Source of the DNA: Coniella vitis
Taxonomy: Eukaryota > Ascomycota > Sordariomycetes > Diaporthales > Schizoparmaceae
Length of the DNA stretch: 64,000 nt
Assembly: GCA_011317545.1 (NCBI GenBank)
Contig: WUJK01000012.1
Coordinates: 275,501-339,500 of the forward strand
Direction: 5' to 3'
The notes beneath the pieces were generated by a model that was given only the letters and a program-made list of their open reading frames with translations, ran no database searches and had not been told where the DNA came from. The translations under genes and the position numbers were made by a program. Positions 10,910 to 20,934 of the stretch are shown here, piece by piece (position 1 is the first letter of the stretch; each line of letters opens with the position of its first letter).

Positions 10910-13393
10910 TTAGCCTCCACTAACAGCCTTCAAACTTGCCGTCCGCCGCCTGCCACTACGTCGGACATCGGACCCAGCCGAAGGACTGTCACTTTCACGA
11001 CTATACGGCCCACCTTGCCCCTCCCAAGCCTGCTTTCTGGCCGCCGCCGCCGTCAAGGGCCTCTTGATGGCAGCCCGACCGCGGACCTGCATCTCGTCGT
11101 CTAAAGTGAGGAAGCGGTGCACGACGCGGTGGTCGAGAATCCTCTCTTCCTTGTCATATGGACCGTCGCGTTGCGTCTTGGGCCAGACGTAGCCGTACAG
11201 TTTCGAGTGTCGCTCGCATCGCGGACAGGACGATCGTGTGTAGTAGGCATTTTGCTGCACAAAGGCGGTGGCGCAATTCATGCATCGCACCCAGGCCATG
11301 TCTGGTTCCGAGAGGAGGCGGGGCGTGAGCTCGTAGTCACGGGGCTGTCTGTGTGGTATGGGGCGTATAGCTGGCGCAACGGGGAGGTCGGCTGGAGGAG
11401 CGGCGGCGGATGGCGGTGGTTCTGCTGTGGCGGCTGGTATATGTATATTGTCTGCCTCTGGCCCGGGTGTGTCCTCGTCCTTCTGTGATTGGGGTGGTGA
11501 TGAGAGCAATGCTACTCGAGGTCCTAATGATGAAGCAGGAGCAGGAGCCGGAGCTGGAGCCGGGGCTGGGGCCAAAGTGGGAGTTGTAGGAGCAGCGACT
11601 ATTGTAGGAGCTGTGGAAGTCTCAGAAGCTCGCTTGGGACGACCGCGGCCACGCTTCACCGAAATAGCAGGCGAAGGTTCAATGTCCACAACGTCAGCCG
11701 AGAGAGGGTCAGGCGACTCGTCCCTAATGTTATTGGCCACGTGCACCGTATCTGTTGCTGCGGTCATGGCGGTCTGCGCCCCAAATGCGGCGGCGAAGTG
11801 ATCCACTGGAGACTTTTCGGCGGGGGTGCCATGGACCGAGGGTGTATTGAGAATGTCTCTAATGGAGATCCCATTCACCCGTCTTGGCGGCTTGGGTGTC
11901 GTGAGTGCTGGCACCGACACTACCGGCACGGGGGTGCCTTGCGTAAACAAGGCAACCTGCTGTAGCCCAGCGCTGCTTGGCTCTTCTGTGTCCTGCTCCT
12001 GCTTGAGCTTTACCATCACCTCTGATATTGGTGTAGAATGGGGCAGCGTCTCTGCAGGGTCGGTCGTATCGATGGGAGTCGTGACATCCGTCAGAACCGC
12101 CTCTCCATTAGACGATTCGGATCTTGAAGCCATGTCTGCTCTTTCATCCTCGGAGCTTGCGCTTCTTTCCAGATTCAGGGCTGCTAGTGGGACCTCGTAA
12201 CGCGTGTTCGTCAATGCCTTTTGTCTCTTGGCCGGCGTCACTGGGGGCGTGGCCAGACTGTCTGACTCCCTCTTCCGTTTCTGAGCACTGCTGGATCCAT
12301 CAAGCAGGCTCGACTCTGTAGTCGAGGCGCGCTCGCCATCGAGCAGGAAGCGGGCCCTAGTCTTCGGGACCTTGGGTCGTACGTCGGGTGTGATGGATGG
12401 TGTTCTAGAACTCGATTCTCCCCTTCCGTATCTCCGCCTGCCTCGTGTGTTGTAGCCCTGCGCCGCTGTTGCATCGTGCTCAATGCTCTTCTTGACCTGG
12501 TTGAGACCCTCTGGTTGGCGCCAGCCATTTCTCAGCTTGTCTTCGCACGTCTGGCACAGACACTCGCAATTGGCCTCGCCAAAGTAATTGTCGCCATATG
12601 TGACGGTCACTTCTTCGCCGACGTGGATGGTGCGGACTGCGACGATATCAATACCAGCCTGACCCGTAATTACAAGCTTGGCATTGGCACCGCAGTCGTG
12701 GTTTGCAAAGCGCGCAGGACCCATGAACAGACTGGCCATCTTGCTCCTGCTGCTCACGACAATGCTGAAATCCTTTTTGCGCACCGATAGGGCGGCCTCC
12801 TCTTGGGGCGTAATGAGGACCTGGATGCCGGACAGGTACTTGACACTCTCGTTGCGCCTGATGGTACGCCGTGCCACGACGCTGGCCTCGTGGGTGGTGA
12901 CAGTGTACCTGTTGGTGCTGCTGACCTCAAAGGGGCAATCGGGCAGGTAGATCTGGAGGTAGCGGCGCATGTGCTGCTTGAAGTCGAGCTTTTGCTTGGG
13001 TGTCTTGAGCGCATTGTAGAACCGCTTCAGGCCGTCGGTCGCAAGCAGCTTCTTCTCGGCCAGGTCGAGATCGGGCTCGACAATGAGGTGTGACTGTATG
13101 ATCTTTGTGATTTCTTCTTCCTTGACGCCGCGCGAGGGGTGGTACGATGGTCTGTTTTTGGGGATGGTGGTCCAGTAGTATGCCTGTGCAGAGAGAATCC
13201 TTGTCAGCCCATCAGCCTTTCATTGCCATTGCGCCCATGCGTAGTGATGCTTGTCGGGCGTTGCGCATACCCGGTCGACCAGCGCATCTGTCAGCATGTC
13301 GTCGTACGAGGACAACTGCGCAAGCGTCAAGGGCTGCTTCTTTGCACTGTTGGCAGCAGCGGCAGCAGCAGCGGCAGCACCGCCGCCCGCCAT
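10910..13393 (-). CDS. SET9: Histone H4-K20 methyltransferase SET9 (Suv4-20/KMT5)
   Basis: Nuclear SET-domain enzyme that methylates histone H4 lysine 20. Two exons, 13393-13271 and 13183-10910, give 798 residues; the 87-nt intron is GTATGC...CAG. The N-terminus carries the Suv4-20 signature TLAQLSSYDDMLTDALVDR, then YYWTTIPKNRPSYHPSRGV. The SET core begins at CPFEVSSTNRYTVTT (about residue 125) and includes KYLSGIQV, GPARFANHDCGANA, the EVTVTYGDNYFG motif and the post-SET cysteines CECLCQTC. A long disordered tail follows, with an alternating Ala-Pro run. Near the C-terminus is a conserved-looking zinc-ribbon-like stretch, VRCMNCATAF then SSCPRCERH, followed by VHRFLTLDDEM. The N-terminal Ala-rich MAGGG start at 13393 is preferred; an in-frame earlier non-ATG extension is possible. 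Family assignment is firm. Confidence 0.93.
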
Positions 13394-14967
13394 CTCCGCG
13401 AGCTGTTGTTGGAAAACTGCCCTCGGCGTGCAGAGCAAGACAGTCTATTGCTGGCGATGCGGGCTGGCGTTGCTTGGTTGCAACGAGTGTCTTCACTCTG
13501 TCGACTTGGTGGGCGATATAGGGGGCCTGGTCGGCGTCGATGGTCGCAGAGGCTGGTCAAGAGAGTGGACTTGTGTGTCTGAAACAAGGAATGGACGCAG
13601 AGTGCGAGACTGGAGGATCGTCTTTGGCACTGCAGACGACAGCAGACGGACAAGACAGAAAAGAGAAAAAGGGCAAGTGCGTAAAGACGCAGCCAGCCGC
13701 ACGAGAGCGTCCAGCCTGGGAGGACGGAGGCTGACTGCTGCAGGCGAGTGTGTGGCCGAGATGAGGTGTCGAGAGGGAGAGCCGCGACGAGAGAGGAGGG
13801 CGAGGAGAGCGTTGGAGGAAAACCTGCTGTGCAGTTGCTTCCGAGCGGCGGCGTTAGTGGTGGTGGTGGTTGGTGGTGGTGGTTGCAGGTTGCAGCGCAG
13901 TTCGGTGCAGCTGGAGGAGGCGGTGGTTGGTTGGGTCAAGTGGTGGAATTGGCAGAAATGGGGTTTGGGTGGCAGTGGGTGGCCGGTGGGTGTGCGAATA
14001 TGGAGGGTGCGGGTGCCGTGGCAGTTGCTGGCGCTACTGTTGCGGGCTTGGTGTAGCGGGCCCTTTAGCACTAATAGTGGCTCTTGCAGCGTGCTGCTGT
14101 GCGCTTGTACCATGTATTCGTCGGACCTGAGCACTCTCGGGCCTGGCTATCGTCCCGTCTGCTGCTTCCCGCCTCACCCCAAGGAAAAAAGGAATTCCGC
14201 TGTCGTCATAGGGCCTTCCTCGGCGTCCGTGTCTCGTAATAGTACTATGTACGTGCGGTGCCAAGGGCAATCAGCCTCGAGCAAGAGCCATGCCCACAGT
14301 ATATGGCAATACTATGCTAGATGCAAATCATAGTATACATAGTATGAACGAGGAGGAAGATCGACCGACCAGGGCTGCAGTGACTTGCAACATTGGGTCA
14401 CCAAAATGCGGCTATACATGGTATCACCAACTCGACAAAGGCATTGACGCATCTCGAGTCTCTCGCGATTTCGAGGCTCTTCCACCCGCAACCGCTGATC
14501 CAATGGACAAACAATCCACGGCAATCCTTTACCGACTCCACTCCCCCAACGAGCCTGGCCCGGCAACGGATGGAGAACCTTTTCTCTAGGGCCTTTTCTG
14601 GGTGGATGAACTGCACTCACTATACTATTACCGCTTTGTACAGCCCTTGTAAGATTCTGGAGCTAGTGGGTGAGTTACTGGGGCAACTAGAAAAGCAAAC
14701 GGTAGGGCCCCCTGCAAAGGCTCCCCGGCGGACCGGCCGTTCCAAACCCCCGACGACAGAGCTTCCACTTTGCCGGCAAACGGGACCCTTTTCGCGGCAA
14801 CTTTTCTAGATCGGCCAAGCACTCCCACACGACGACATTCACACACCCGCGCACACCACACCACACCACGCCCTCGCTCGCCGTCGTCATCGTCACCGGT
14901 ACCACGCTTCACCACCAGGGGCACGAGAGGCTGGCGTAGCCTAGACAAGTCACAAGCAGCAGTCAAG
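13394..14967. other. Intergenic between divergent SET9 and uL14m genes
   Basis: Head-to-head promoter region of about 1.6 kb. Open frames on both strands near 13500-14130 are GC-rich shadows without a recognisable domain. Two copies of the TACTATGTA/TACATAGTA motif lie at 14243-14251 and 14336-14344. I see no gene. Confidence 0.55.
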
Positions 14968-15457
14968 ATGATTCAATTAAAAGTCCGTTGCATTCCTCTG
15001 TCCCTCGCGCCTCTCCCCTCTCCCCCCCCCCCGAAAAAACGACACCGGAACTAACCCATCACCGCTACATTGCTAGTCTATGCTGAATTGCATCGACAAC
15101 TCGGGTGCCGCCATTGTCGAATGCGCCATGATAGTAGGCCAAAAGCGCCACGCTGGCGTCGGCGACCGCATCGTCTGCGTCGTCCAGCAACAGCGCTCAG
15201 CATCTGGTGAGGGCATGGCCTCCGCATCCGCCGCCAACAAAGTCAAACGCGGTGACATTCGCCATGCCGTCGTGGTCCGTACAAAGTACAAGGTGCAACG
15301 GCCGGATGGGAGCGTGGTCAAGTTCGACGACAATGCCTGTGTGTTGATCAACAAGAGTGGAGAGCCGATTGGAAGTCGTATTAATGGTGTCGTGGGGCAG
15401 GAGTTGAGGAGGAAGAAGTGGAGCAAGATTTTGAGTATGGCCCCCATGAATGCTTAA
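14968..15457 (+). CDS. Mitochondrial large-subunit ribosomal protein uL14m (L14/L38)
   Basis: Component of the mitochondrial 54S ribosomal subunit, where uL14 sits at the subunit interface. Two exons, 14968-14982 and 15077-15457, give 131 residues. The first exon encodes only MIQLK. The intron starts GTCCGT, which is a weak donor, and ends TTGCTAG; joining gives MIQLKSMLNCIDNSGA, the classic uL14 opening. Further family marks are GVGDRIVCVV, VKRGDIRHAVVVRTK, FDDNACVLIN and the C-terminal GSRINGVVGQELRRKKWSKILSMAP. The bacterial-like length and this C-terminus point to the mitochondrial rather than the cytosolic (L23) form. It is divergent from SET9. The very short first exon is shared with homologues as I remember them. 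Confidence 0.93.
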
Positions 15458-16389
15458 GCAGACTTGGAGCCATAAAGAAGAGGGTGTGGCGGGGTTAAGA
15501 ACGGTGAAGAGTCTGATCACTGATGCTGTATTCTATGCGATGCGCCGGGACGGGGACGCAGAAATAAAAAAAAAAAAAAGGAAATCAAGGGCAAGGCAAG
15601 ACAAAACTTGAGAGAAAAAAAAAAACCGAAAAACTTTCATGGAAACAGTTCGTTCGTTGGCAGGCTACTTTGCACATGTTAGCTAGCAGATACGTACAGA
15701 TGGCAGCACCAAGACGTGATTCCTCAGTATGCCCCAAAGTGTCAACAGGGCCGCTATACTAGAAATAACTACACTTACCAAGGTGCTATCACGCTCTTGA
15801 CAAAGCGGACCGGACATCTACTTACAATCACTGGAAATGCCATGTCACTGAAGAGAGAAACCAAGAAAACTACGATTTGGTGCAATGATATAATTCTGTT
15901 AAACTTTCAGAGCGTCTGCATGGCGCTGCACCGCATAAAAGATACTCTCCCAACGACGATTCCCTCCTTTCATTTTTCGATTCCATCTACTTCAAGTGCC
16001 TGATTTGCAAATGAGCCGCCAACGCCCATAGCCATACACATACGTCCAAAAGCAGTGAGCCTTTTCTTTCCAGCTTCGGACCCTAGACTCCTGATGTCGA
16101 CGGGAAGAGTCGAATGCTATGACGAACAAAATAAAAAGTCCATCATATTATCAACATATCAATCAGATACCACTGCAATGCTGGTGACAATGCATGGAAA
16201 AGACTAGACACGAAGCAACGAAGTTTTCCCAAGAAGCGCCACAGACAGAAAGCGATCTGCGGCGATGGGTGCCAGTGGGTATTCGCTGGATATGCCCGAT
16301 TTGCGCTTGCTAGAAGCCAGACGGGCAGAGTGCAAGTGGCGCTAACAAGACAAACGCTGAGTTCTGTTGGTGCCAAGTGAGGCACCAGA
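15458..16389. other. Intergenic between convergent uL14m and RPB9
   Basis: Two A-rich runs near 15564-15626 follow the uL14m stop and may belong to its 3' processing region. The rest is featureless, and no gene is seen. Confidence 0.55.
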
Positions 16390-17556
16390 TTACTGGTAAA
16401 TCTCACCGCAAGAGCAACACACATAATACAATTTCTGCAGAACATGATCAGACAAGAGTGAAGTTTCAAAACAGCTGTAGCAATGGAACAAAAACAAAAA
16501 CAAGACATACCATGCCTGTATCCCTCGTTCGTTGTTGGGATTGGAAAAAGACGGCCTCCTCGTGGCCGCAAACGGGGCACTTCTTGTCGGAGCGAGGAAG
16601 CTACAGCAAAAAAACAATAGACAGCGCGTCAGCAGCAGGCTCTTGAACAAGAGGGGACTTGAAGCAAATCGTCATCCTCTTAGACAGCATCCCGCTCCTG
16701 AACGAACATCGTCAACCCCCCCACCCCCTTGCCCCGCTCGTGCGTAGGACACGGTCAATTCCAAAACATGTGCTCTGATTGCTTCATTGGTAATTTAATG
16801 TTCTGCGGCGTTCCGTTTAGGGATGATGAATTCGAGCCGAGTTTGAAACATATTGTTGTTGGAGTAGCCAGACGCCTAGGTCGCAACGGAGTGCGAGGTC
16901 TGGTTGATGCCGAGTCCCTGGCTAGGAATGTCCTCTTCGGTCTCAGGCTCCCAATCTTCCTCGAAATTGTCCAGAGTCATATCCTCGTCCTCGTAGATAG
17001 GACGAATGTCTAGTTGGGAGAGCTTGTCGAGGGTGCGGCTCCAAGAAGTCTCGGGGTCGAGCAAGTCAGAGACTGGAGTGGCGGGTTCGGCACCGTAGGA
17101 CACGGGAGGAGTCGACGACAGAGAAGAGTAGGCGGTGGTGGCACCCGAGGCGGGGTCGACGGGAACGAAGACAGGGCGGATATCGCAATCAGAGCACATG
17201 ATGATTCGGCCGCAGCAACCGCACATGGCAAGGGTAGAAGTGGGGGATGGCTGAGGGTCGGAGAGGGTTGTGGTAGTAGGGCTACCAACCGTAGGGTCGA
17301 GGGCAACGTCCTGCGTGACGCCAGCAGTGTCGCCAGCCTGGCTCTTGAGGATATTGCGGTAGACGCAGTTGGATGTGGCAACCTCAGTGTGCTGGCAGGT
17401 GCGGCACTGGTACATGAGGCGGCGGGCCTCCTTGTCCTCCTTGGGGTAGAGCATGTTGGAGCACTCGGGGCAGAAGAGAATCGAGACGGGCATGTTGCCA
17501 CTAGTCTGAGCGCTCTGCGCAGCGCCCGAGTCCTGGTCTTGAGCGGGACTCGACAT
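16390..17556 (-). CDS. RPB9: RNA polymerase II subunit RPB9 (canonical splice form)
   Basis: Small zinc-binding subunit of RNA polymerase II, needed for start-site choice, proofreading and elongation. Three exons, 17556-17290, 16600-16511 and 16434-16390, give 133 residues. The N-terminal zinc ribbon is seen as LFCPECSNMLYPKEDKEARR and MYQCRTCQHTE. The linker TQDVALDPT joins to LPRSDKKCPVCGHEEAVFF, SQQRTRDTGM and finally KLYYVCCSCGEIYQ, the second TFIIS-like ribbon. Intron 1 is 689 nt, long for this genome, and starts with the weak donor GTTGGT. Its first 414 nt continue the exon-1 frame as coding-like DNA (see the separate alternative form). Intron 2 is normal (GTATGT...CTGCAG). The gene is head to head with Pin1/Ess1. 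Confidence 0.9.
16876..17556 (-). CDS. Alternative RPB9 form, read-through of intron 1
   Basis: If the weak donor at 17289 is not used, translation from the same ATG continues to a stop at 16876-16878 and yields 226 residues. The 137 extra residues have strongly C/T-ending codons and low repeat content, as coding DNA here does. They include the knuckle MCGCCGRIIMCSDC (C-x2-C-x5-C-x2-C), a DIRPVFVPVD segment, a Ser/Thr/Pro linker, a second DIRP (LDIRPIYEDEDM), then the acidic stretch FEEDWEPETEED and the end GINQTSHSVAT. This would replace the second zinc ribbon. Seen in sequence: an open, codon-biased frame. Inferred: that it is expressed. It could instead be a fossil exon or a differently spliced neighbour. 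It overlaps the canonical form in exon 1. Confidence 0.5.
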   Translation of the reverse strand: MSSPAQDQDSGAAQSAQTSGNMPVSILFCPECSNMLYPKEDKEARRLMYQCRTCQHTEVATSNCVYRNILKSQAGDTAGVTQDVALDPTVGSPTTTTLSDPQPSPTSTLAMCGCCGRIIMCSDCDIRPVFVPVDPASGATTAYSSLSSTPPVSYGAEPATPVSDLLDPETSWSRTLDKLSQLDIRPIYEDEDMTLDNFEEDWEPETEEDIPSQGLGINQTSHSVAT

Positions 17557-19040
17557 GGTGTGTTTGTGTTTGGTATGGTGTGGTTTGATGTGATTGTGGA
17601 AATGAAGAAGCGGGTGGGTTGTACTTGGCCGGGGAAAAGCAGGTGGCGGCGGCAGGTTGCTTGAGCGCTCTGCAAATTTGGGAGACCAAGAACTGTGGGA
17701 TGAAAGGGCGAAGTGCCTGTGGTTGGCAAATGGGTGAGGAGAAGAAAAGGAGAGAGTATGTGAAGTGTTTGGACAAGTCCGAGGTGCAGCGAGAAAGCGG
17801 TTGTTGTTTCTCGAGAAAGAAAGTGGTTGACGGCAGGTGCAAGAGTGGAAGCCCAAGGCGGTCGCGGTGGGTGGGTCTTATGTGGGTCGTGGGACCAGGG
17901 TACGAAGTTACAAAGTGCAAGAGTACGTAGCACATGCGCTGGCTGGGCTTCTGCAGCCAATAGAAAGGCGAGCGCATCTAGTGGCGCAGCTATTTAAACG
18001 ATCCCTCGCACTATGTAGACGGCTTATTCGCCGCGGCACCTTGACGTCGGTGCAGCTAAACCACGCGCAGCTATGCTGCTGCCGGTTACAGAAATAAAAT
18101 AGCCGTTACTCAGCAGTATCTTGCAATTAGTGCAAGCTCCAGTGCACAATCATCAAAAGCTCTTGCTGGAAAGCCGCCGGTCTTGGGCGAGTTGCGTCGA
18201 TCAGCGCCCAACCAGCGCTGCATCAGGAAATACTGGCCCCGTGAGTCACTGGACGTGAGTACGTAATCAGTGATTACCTATGCTTTTGCATAATACTAGG
18301 CCACTTGGGTATTGGATGGCCTCTTGGCTGGTACCTGCAGATGCTTCCTGAGCGGTGACGAATGATCGCTTGCTCCGTAGGCTGAACCCCCGCGTGACAA
18401 TCTGTTTCCCCTGCATTTATGGAAACTGGGTCACGGCGGTGCTCCGGTTGCTGCATCGTACCATTCAAACCACGTCTCGTGAGCTACAGAATATCAGAGG
18501 TTGCGGTTACAAGCTGCGTAGCACAAATCTACCTTAGCCCCTATGTACTATAGTCAGTACATGAGTACATGTGCGTGCACTATGTATTTATGACTAATCG
18601 TGTCAGCGCTGTCAGTGGTCATCCAATCATTGTCGCCTCGCCCCATCTTCTTCCCCAGTACGTACCAGGACTAAAGCCCACTATAGCACTGGCCACTCAG
18701 AGGCTTGCAGAATGGACTTGGGGGCCCCTGCCCCACTTGTTCTGCCAGCCTTTCAGGGGACCAGCCTTCCTGCTCCCGCCTGTAACGTCACTGCTCAGGT
18801 GGTCACTGGGCCAACCTGCGTCTGGCAGCACATGGCTGGCTCTAATTTACCATCAACAGCTGTCCATCTTGACCACCTTCCCAGCTTCATCATCGCTGCA
18901 TCAAACGCGAAGCCCCTCCCCTTTCTGCTGTACCTTGCTTTCCATACACACAGCATACTTGCTTGTACAGACCAGCTTTCACGTGCCAATCTAAGCACAA
19001 GCACCTAGCTCATTGCCAGTGACCAAAAACCGACACCAAT
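17557..19040. promoter_or_regulatory. Shared divergent promoter region of RPB9 and Pin1/ESS1
   Basis: This 1.5-kb intergenic region separates two genes of the RNA polymerase II system transcribed away from each other. A CCAAT box lies at 17957-17961 and a TATA-like TATTTAAA at 17991-17998. CTATGTACTATAG-like palindromic sequence lies at 18541-18553 and ACTATGTA near 18580. Control of either gene by these sites is inferred only. Confidence 0.4.
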
Positions 19041-19911
19041 ATGGCTGACACCCAGGCAAGTCGCCGAGTCTCTCTACCCCGCCCTTGCTCCATTCCACAT
19101 ACCCCCTTCGCTGCCTCTGCCAAAGGTCCAAATCCAAGACAGAGCGGGGTGTGACTGAAGGAGTCATTGCAATTGTGCTGCTAGCCACAGCTAACCAAGT
19201 CTCGAAATCTTCTGTTTGCCCCCCAAATAGGAAAACGGCCTGCCTCCCAACTGGGAAGTCCGCCACAGCAACTCAAAGAACCTGCCCTATTACTTCAACT
19301 CGATCGAAAAGAACAGCCGCTGGGAGCCCCCCGCAGGCACAGACTCGGAAAAGCTCAAGGTCTACATGGCTAAGCACCATAGCCCTGCTGCCGCAGGTAG
19401 CCACGGCGGAGGCGAGGGCAAGATCCGCGCCGCCCACTTGCTTGTCAAGCACAACGAGTCGCGACGGCCCTCGAGCTGGAAGGAGGTATGTTCTATTGGG
19501 GAAGAAGACGTCTGCTCTGCTTGTTGTATGGGTTACGCTGATGACGGGGTACTTTCTCCTTTCCAGGCCGAGATCACCCGCTCCAAGGAAGACGCCCGCA
19601 AGATCATTGAGGGCTACCAAGCCCGTATCAAGGGCGGCGAGGCGAGCCTGGGCGAGTTGGCCATCACCGAGTCCGACTGCAGCAGCGCCCGCAAGCGCGG
19701 AGACCTCGGCTACTTTGGCAAGGGCGATATGCAGCAGGCATTTGAGGAGGCCGCCTTTGCCCTCAAGCCTGGCGAGGTGTCGGGTATAGTGGATACCGCG
19801 AGTGGCCTGCATTTGATTGAGCGGTATGTTTCGCGCTTACCATGCGCTTGATTGTGTTCCATTTCTTGTAGTTTACGATACTAACCGGAAGGATTATATA
19901 GCCTCGACTAA
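19041..19911 (+). CDS. ESS1: Pin1/Ess1-type WW-parvulin peptidyl-prolyl isomerase
   Basis: Nuclear prolyl isomerase that acts on phospho-Ser/Thr-Pro sites, with the RNA polymerase II CTD as its best-known target. Four exons, 19041-19055, 19231-19485, 19567-19823 and 19902-19911, give 178 residues. Exon 2 encodes the WW domain: LPPNWEVRHSNSKNLPYYFN to SRWEPPAG. The parvulin domain starts at KIRAAHLLVKHNESRRPSSW. It contains the active-site cysteine in ESDCSSARKRGDLGYFGKG, then MQQAFEEAAFALKPGEVSGI and the closing SGLHLIERLD. Intron 1 begins GCAAGT, a GC-AG donor with otherwise perfect consensus. Intron 3 splits the antepenultimate codon and has a perfect CTAAC branch site. Length and motif order match the family. 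The gene is divergent from RPB9. Confidence 0.95.
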
Positions 19912-20934
19912 AAAGAAGCGAGCGAGCGAGCATTGTGAATGGCGCGGATAGGAAACGCGAGTTGTACACACATTCTCTCTCTCTCTCTCTCTCTCTAAAA
20001 AGAGAAAAGAACCTAAAACGCAAAATCTATTTGTGGCAGATGGATTTATAGCCTCAGATCTGCGTTCTCTCCGTGTCTACAGAGGACACAGCCAATTGCA
20101 AAAAGCACAAAAATCAAATACCCCAAAATCTGGACACATGGTTCGCATGCATAGGCATGTCATGGCTTTTTGGTGTTATCCATTAACAAGTTCCGCTTCC
20201 CATTGTAGCACACTCTAAGAGGTGTCAATGATTCTAAGTGTATTCTCGGTACAAGACGCACGTTTTCTCCCCAACTGTCTGTGACACCATACGTTAACTC
20301 CATGGTCGCTACAGAATAATGTACACTTTTGCTTTTGAACGTTCCAGAGCGAACATAAAAGTCCTGGCATAGTCTGTAGAGTGTCATTTCGCACTATACA
20401 AGTGAACCGAAATGAGCGAACAGGTCCCCGCCTACATCACATATATGTATATATATATTGTCGCTTTATGATTGTAAAAGCAAGGTCAATATAGGAAGAT
20501 GGACCGTTTATTGATCCATTGTGTATCCCAGTCTATGCTAAACACTTTACTCTGATAAGTGGAAACGAACAGCAGACATCCTGAAAATAAAGGCAATGAA
20601 GCAAAGCAAGGCAAAGGAAAATCGGAGTGACAGTTCCGAGCGTAGATTGGTCTACAGTGGCCAAATATACTCCTCAAAATCTCCGAAAGCCCCTCTGAAG
20701 TAGGATTCTGTGAGGGAGAATGCCTAACAGCGCAAGATTTACCGCGGCCACAACGTCTTGTCTCAACCATAAGCACAATATTACACCATCCCCATGTTTC
20801 AACATCGGTGATGGGAGCATACCAGCTGGGTAACCCCCCCCCCCCCCCCAAAAAAAGAGAAAAGAAAAGTGCAAATCTCCAATGAAGGGGAAAAAACAGA
20901 ACCAAAAAAAAAAAAAAAAAAAAAAAAAAAGGTT
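19912..20934. other. Intergenic between convergent genes, homopolymer-rich
   Basis: No gene seen. A CT run lies at 19973-19996. A TATA-rich patch lies near 20443-20458. A poly-C run near 20837-20849 is followed by a 27-nt poly-A run at 20904-20930, which ends four bases from the LrgAB stop codon (poly-T on the transcript strand). Confidence 0.6.
20904..20930. repeat. 27-nt A homopolymer
   Basis: An uninterrupted A run just past the stop of the LrgAB gene. It is an assembly-risk position and a likely length-polymorphic site. Confidence 0.9.

Noticed and set aside
13251..14333. 360-codon + strand frame over the SET9 5' end
   Set aside because: No domain, overlaps SET9 exon 1 antisense, cysteine/tryptophan-rich composition typical of shadows.
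17014..17664. 216-codon + strand frame antisense to RPB9
   Set aside because: Mirror of the codon-biased RPB9 strand; Gly/Val/Asp-rich and without family features.
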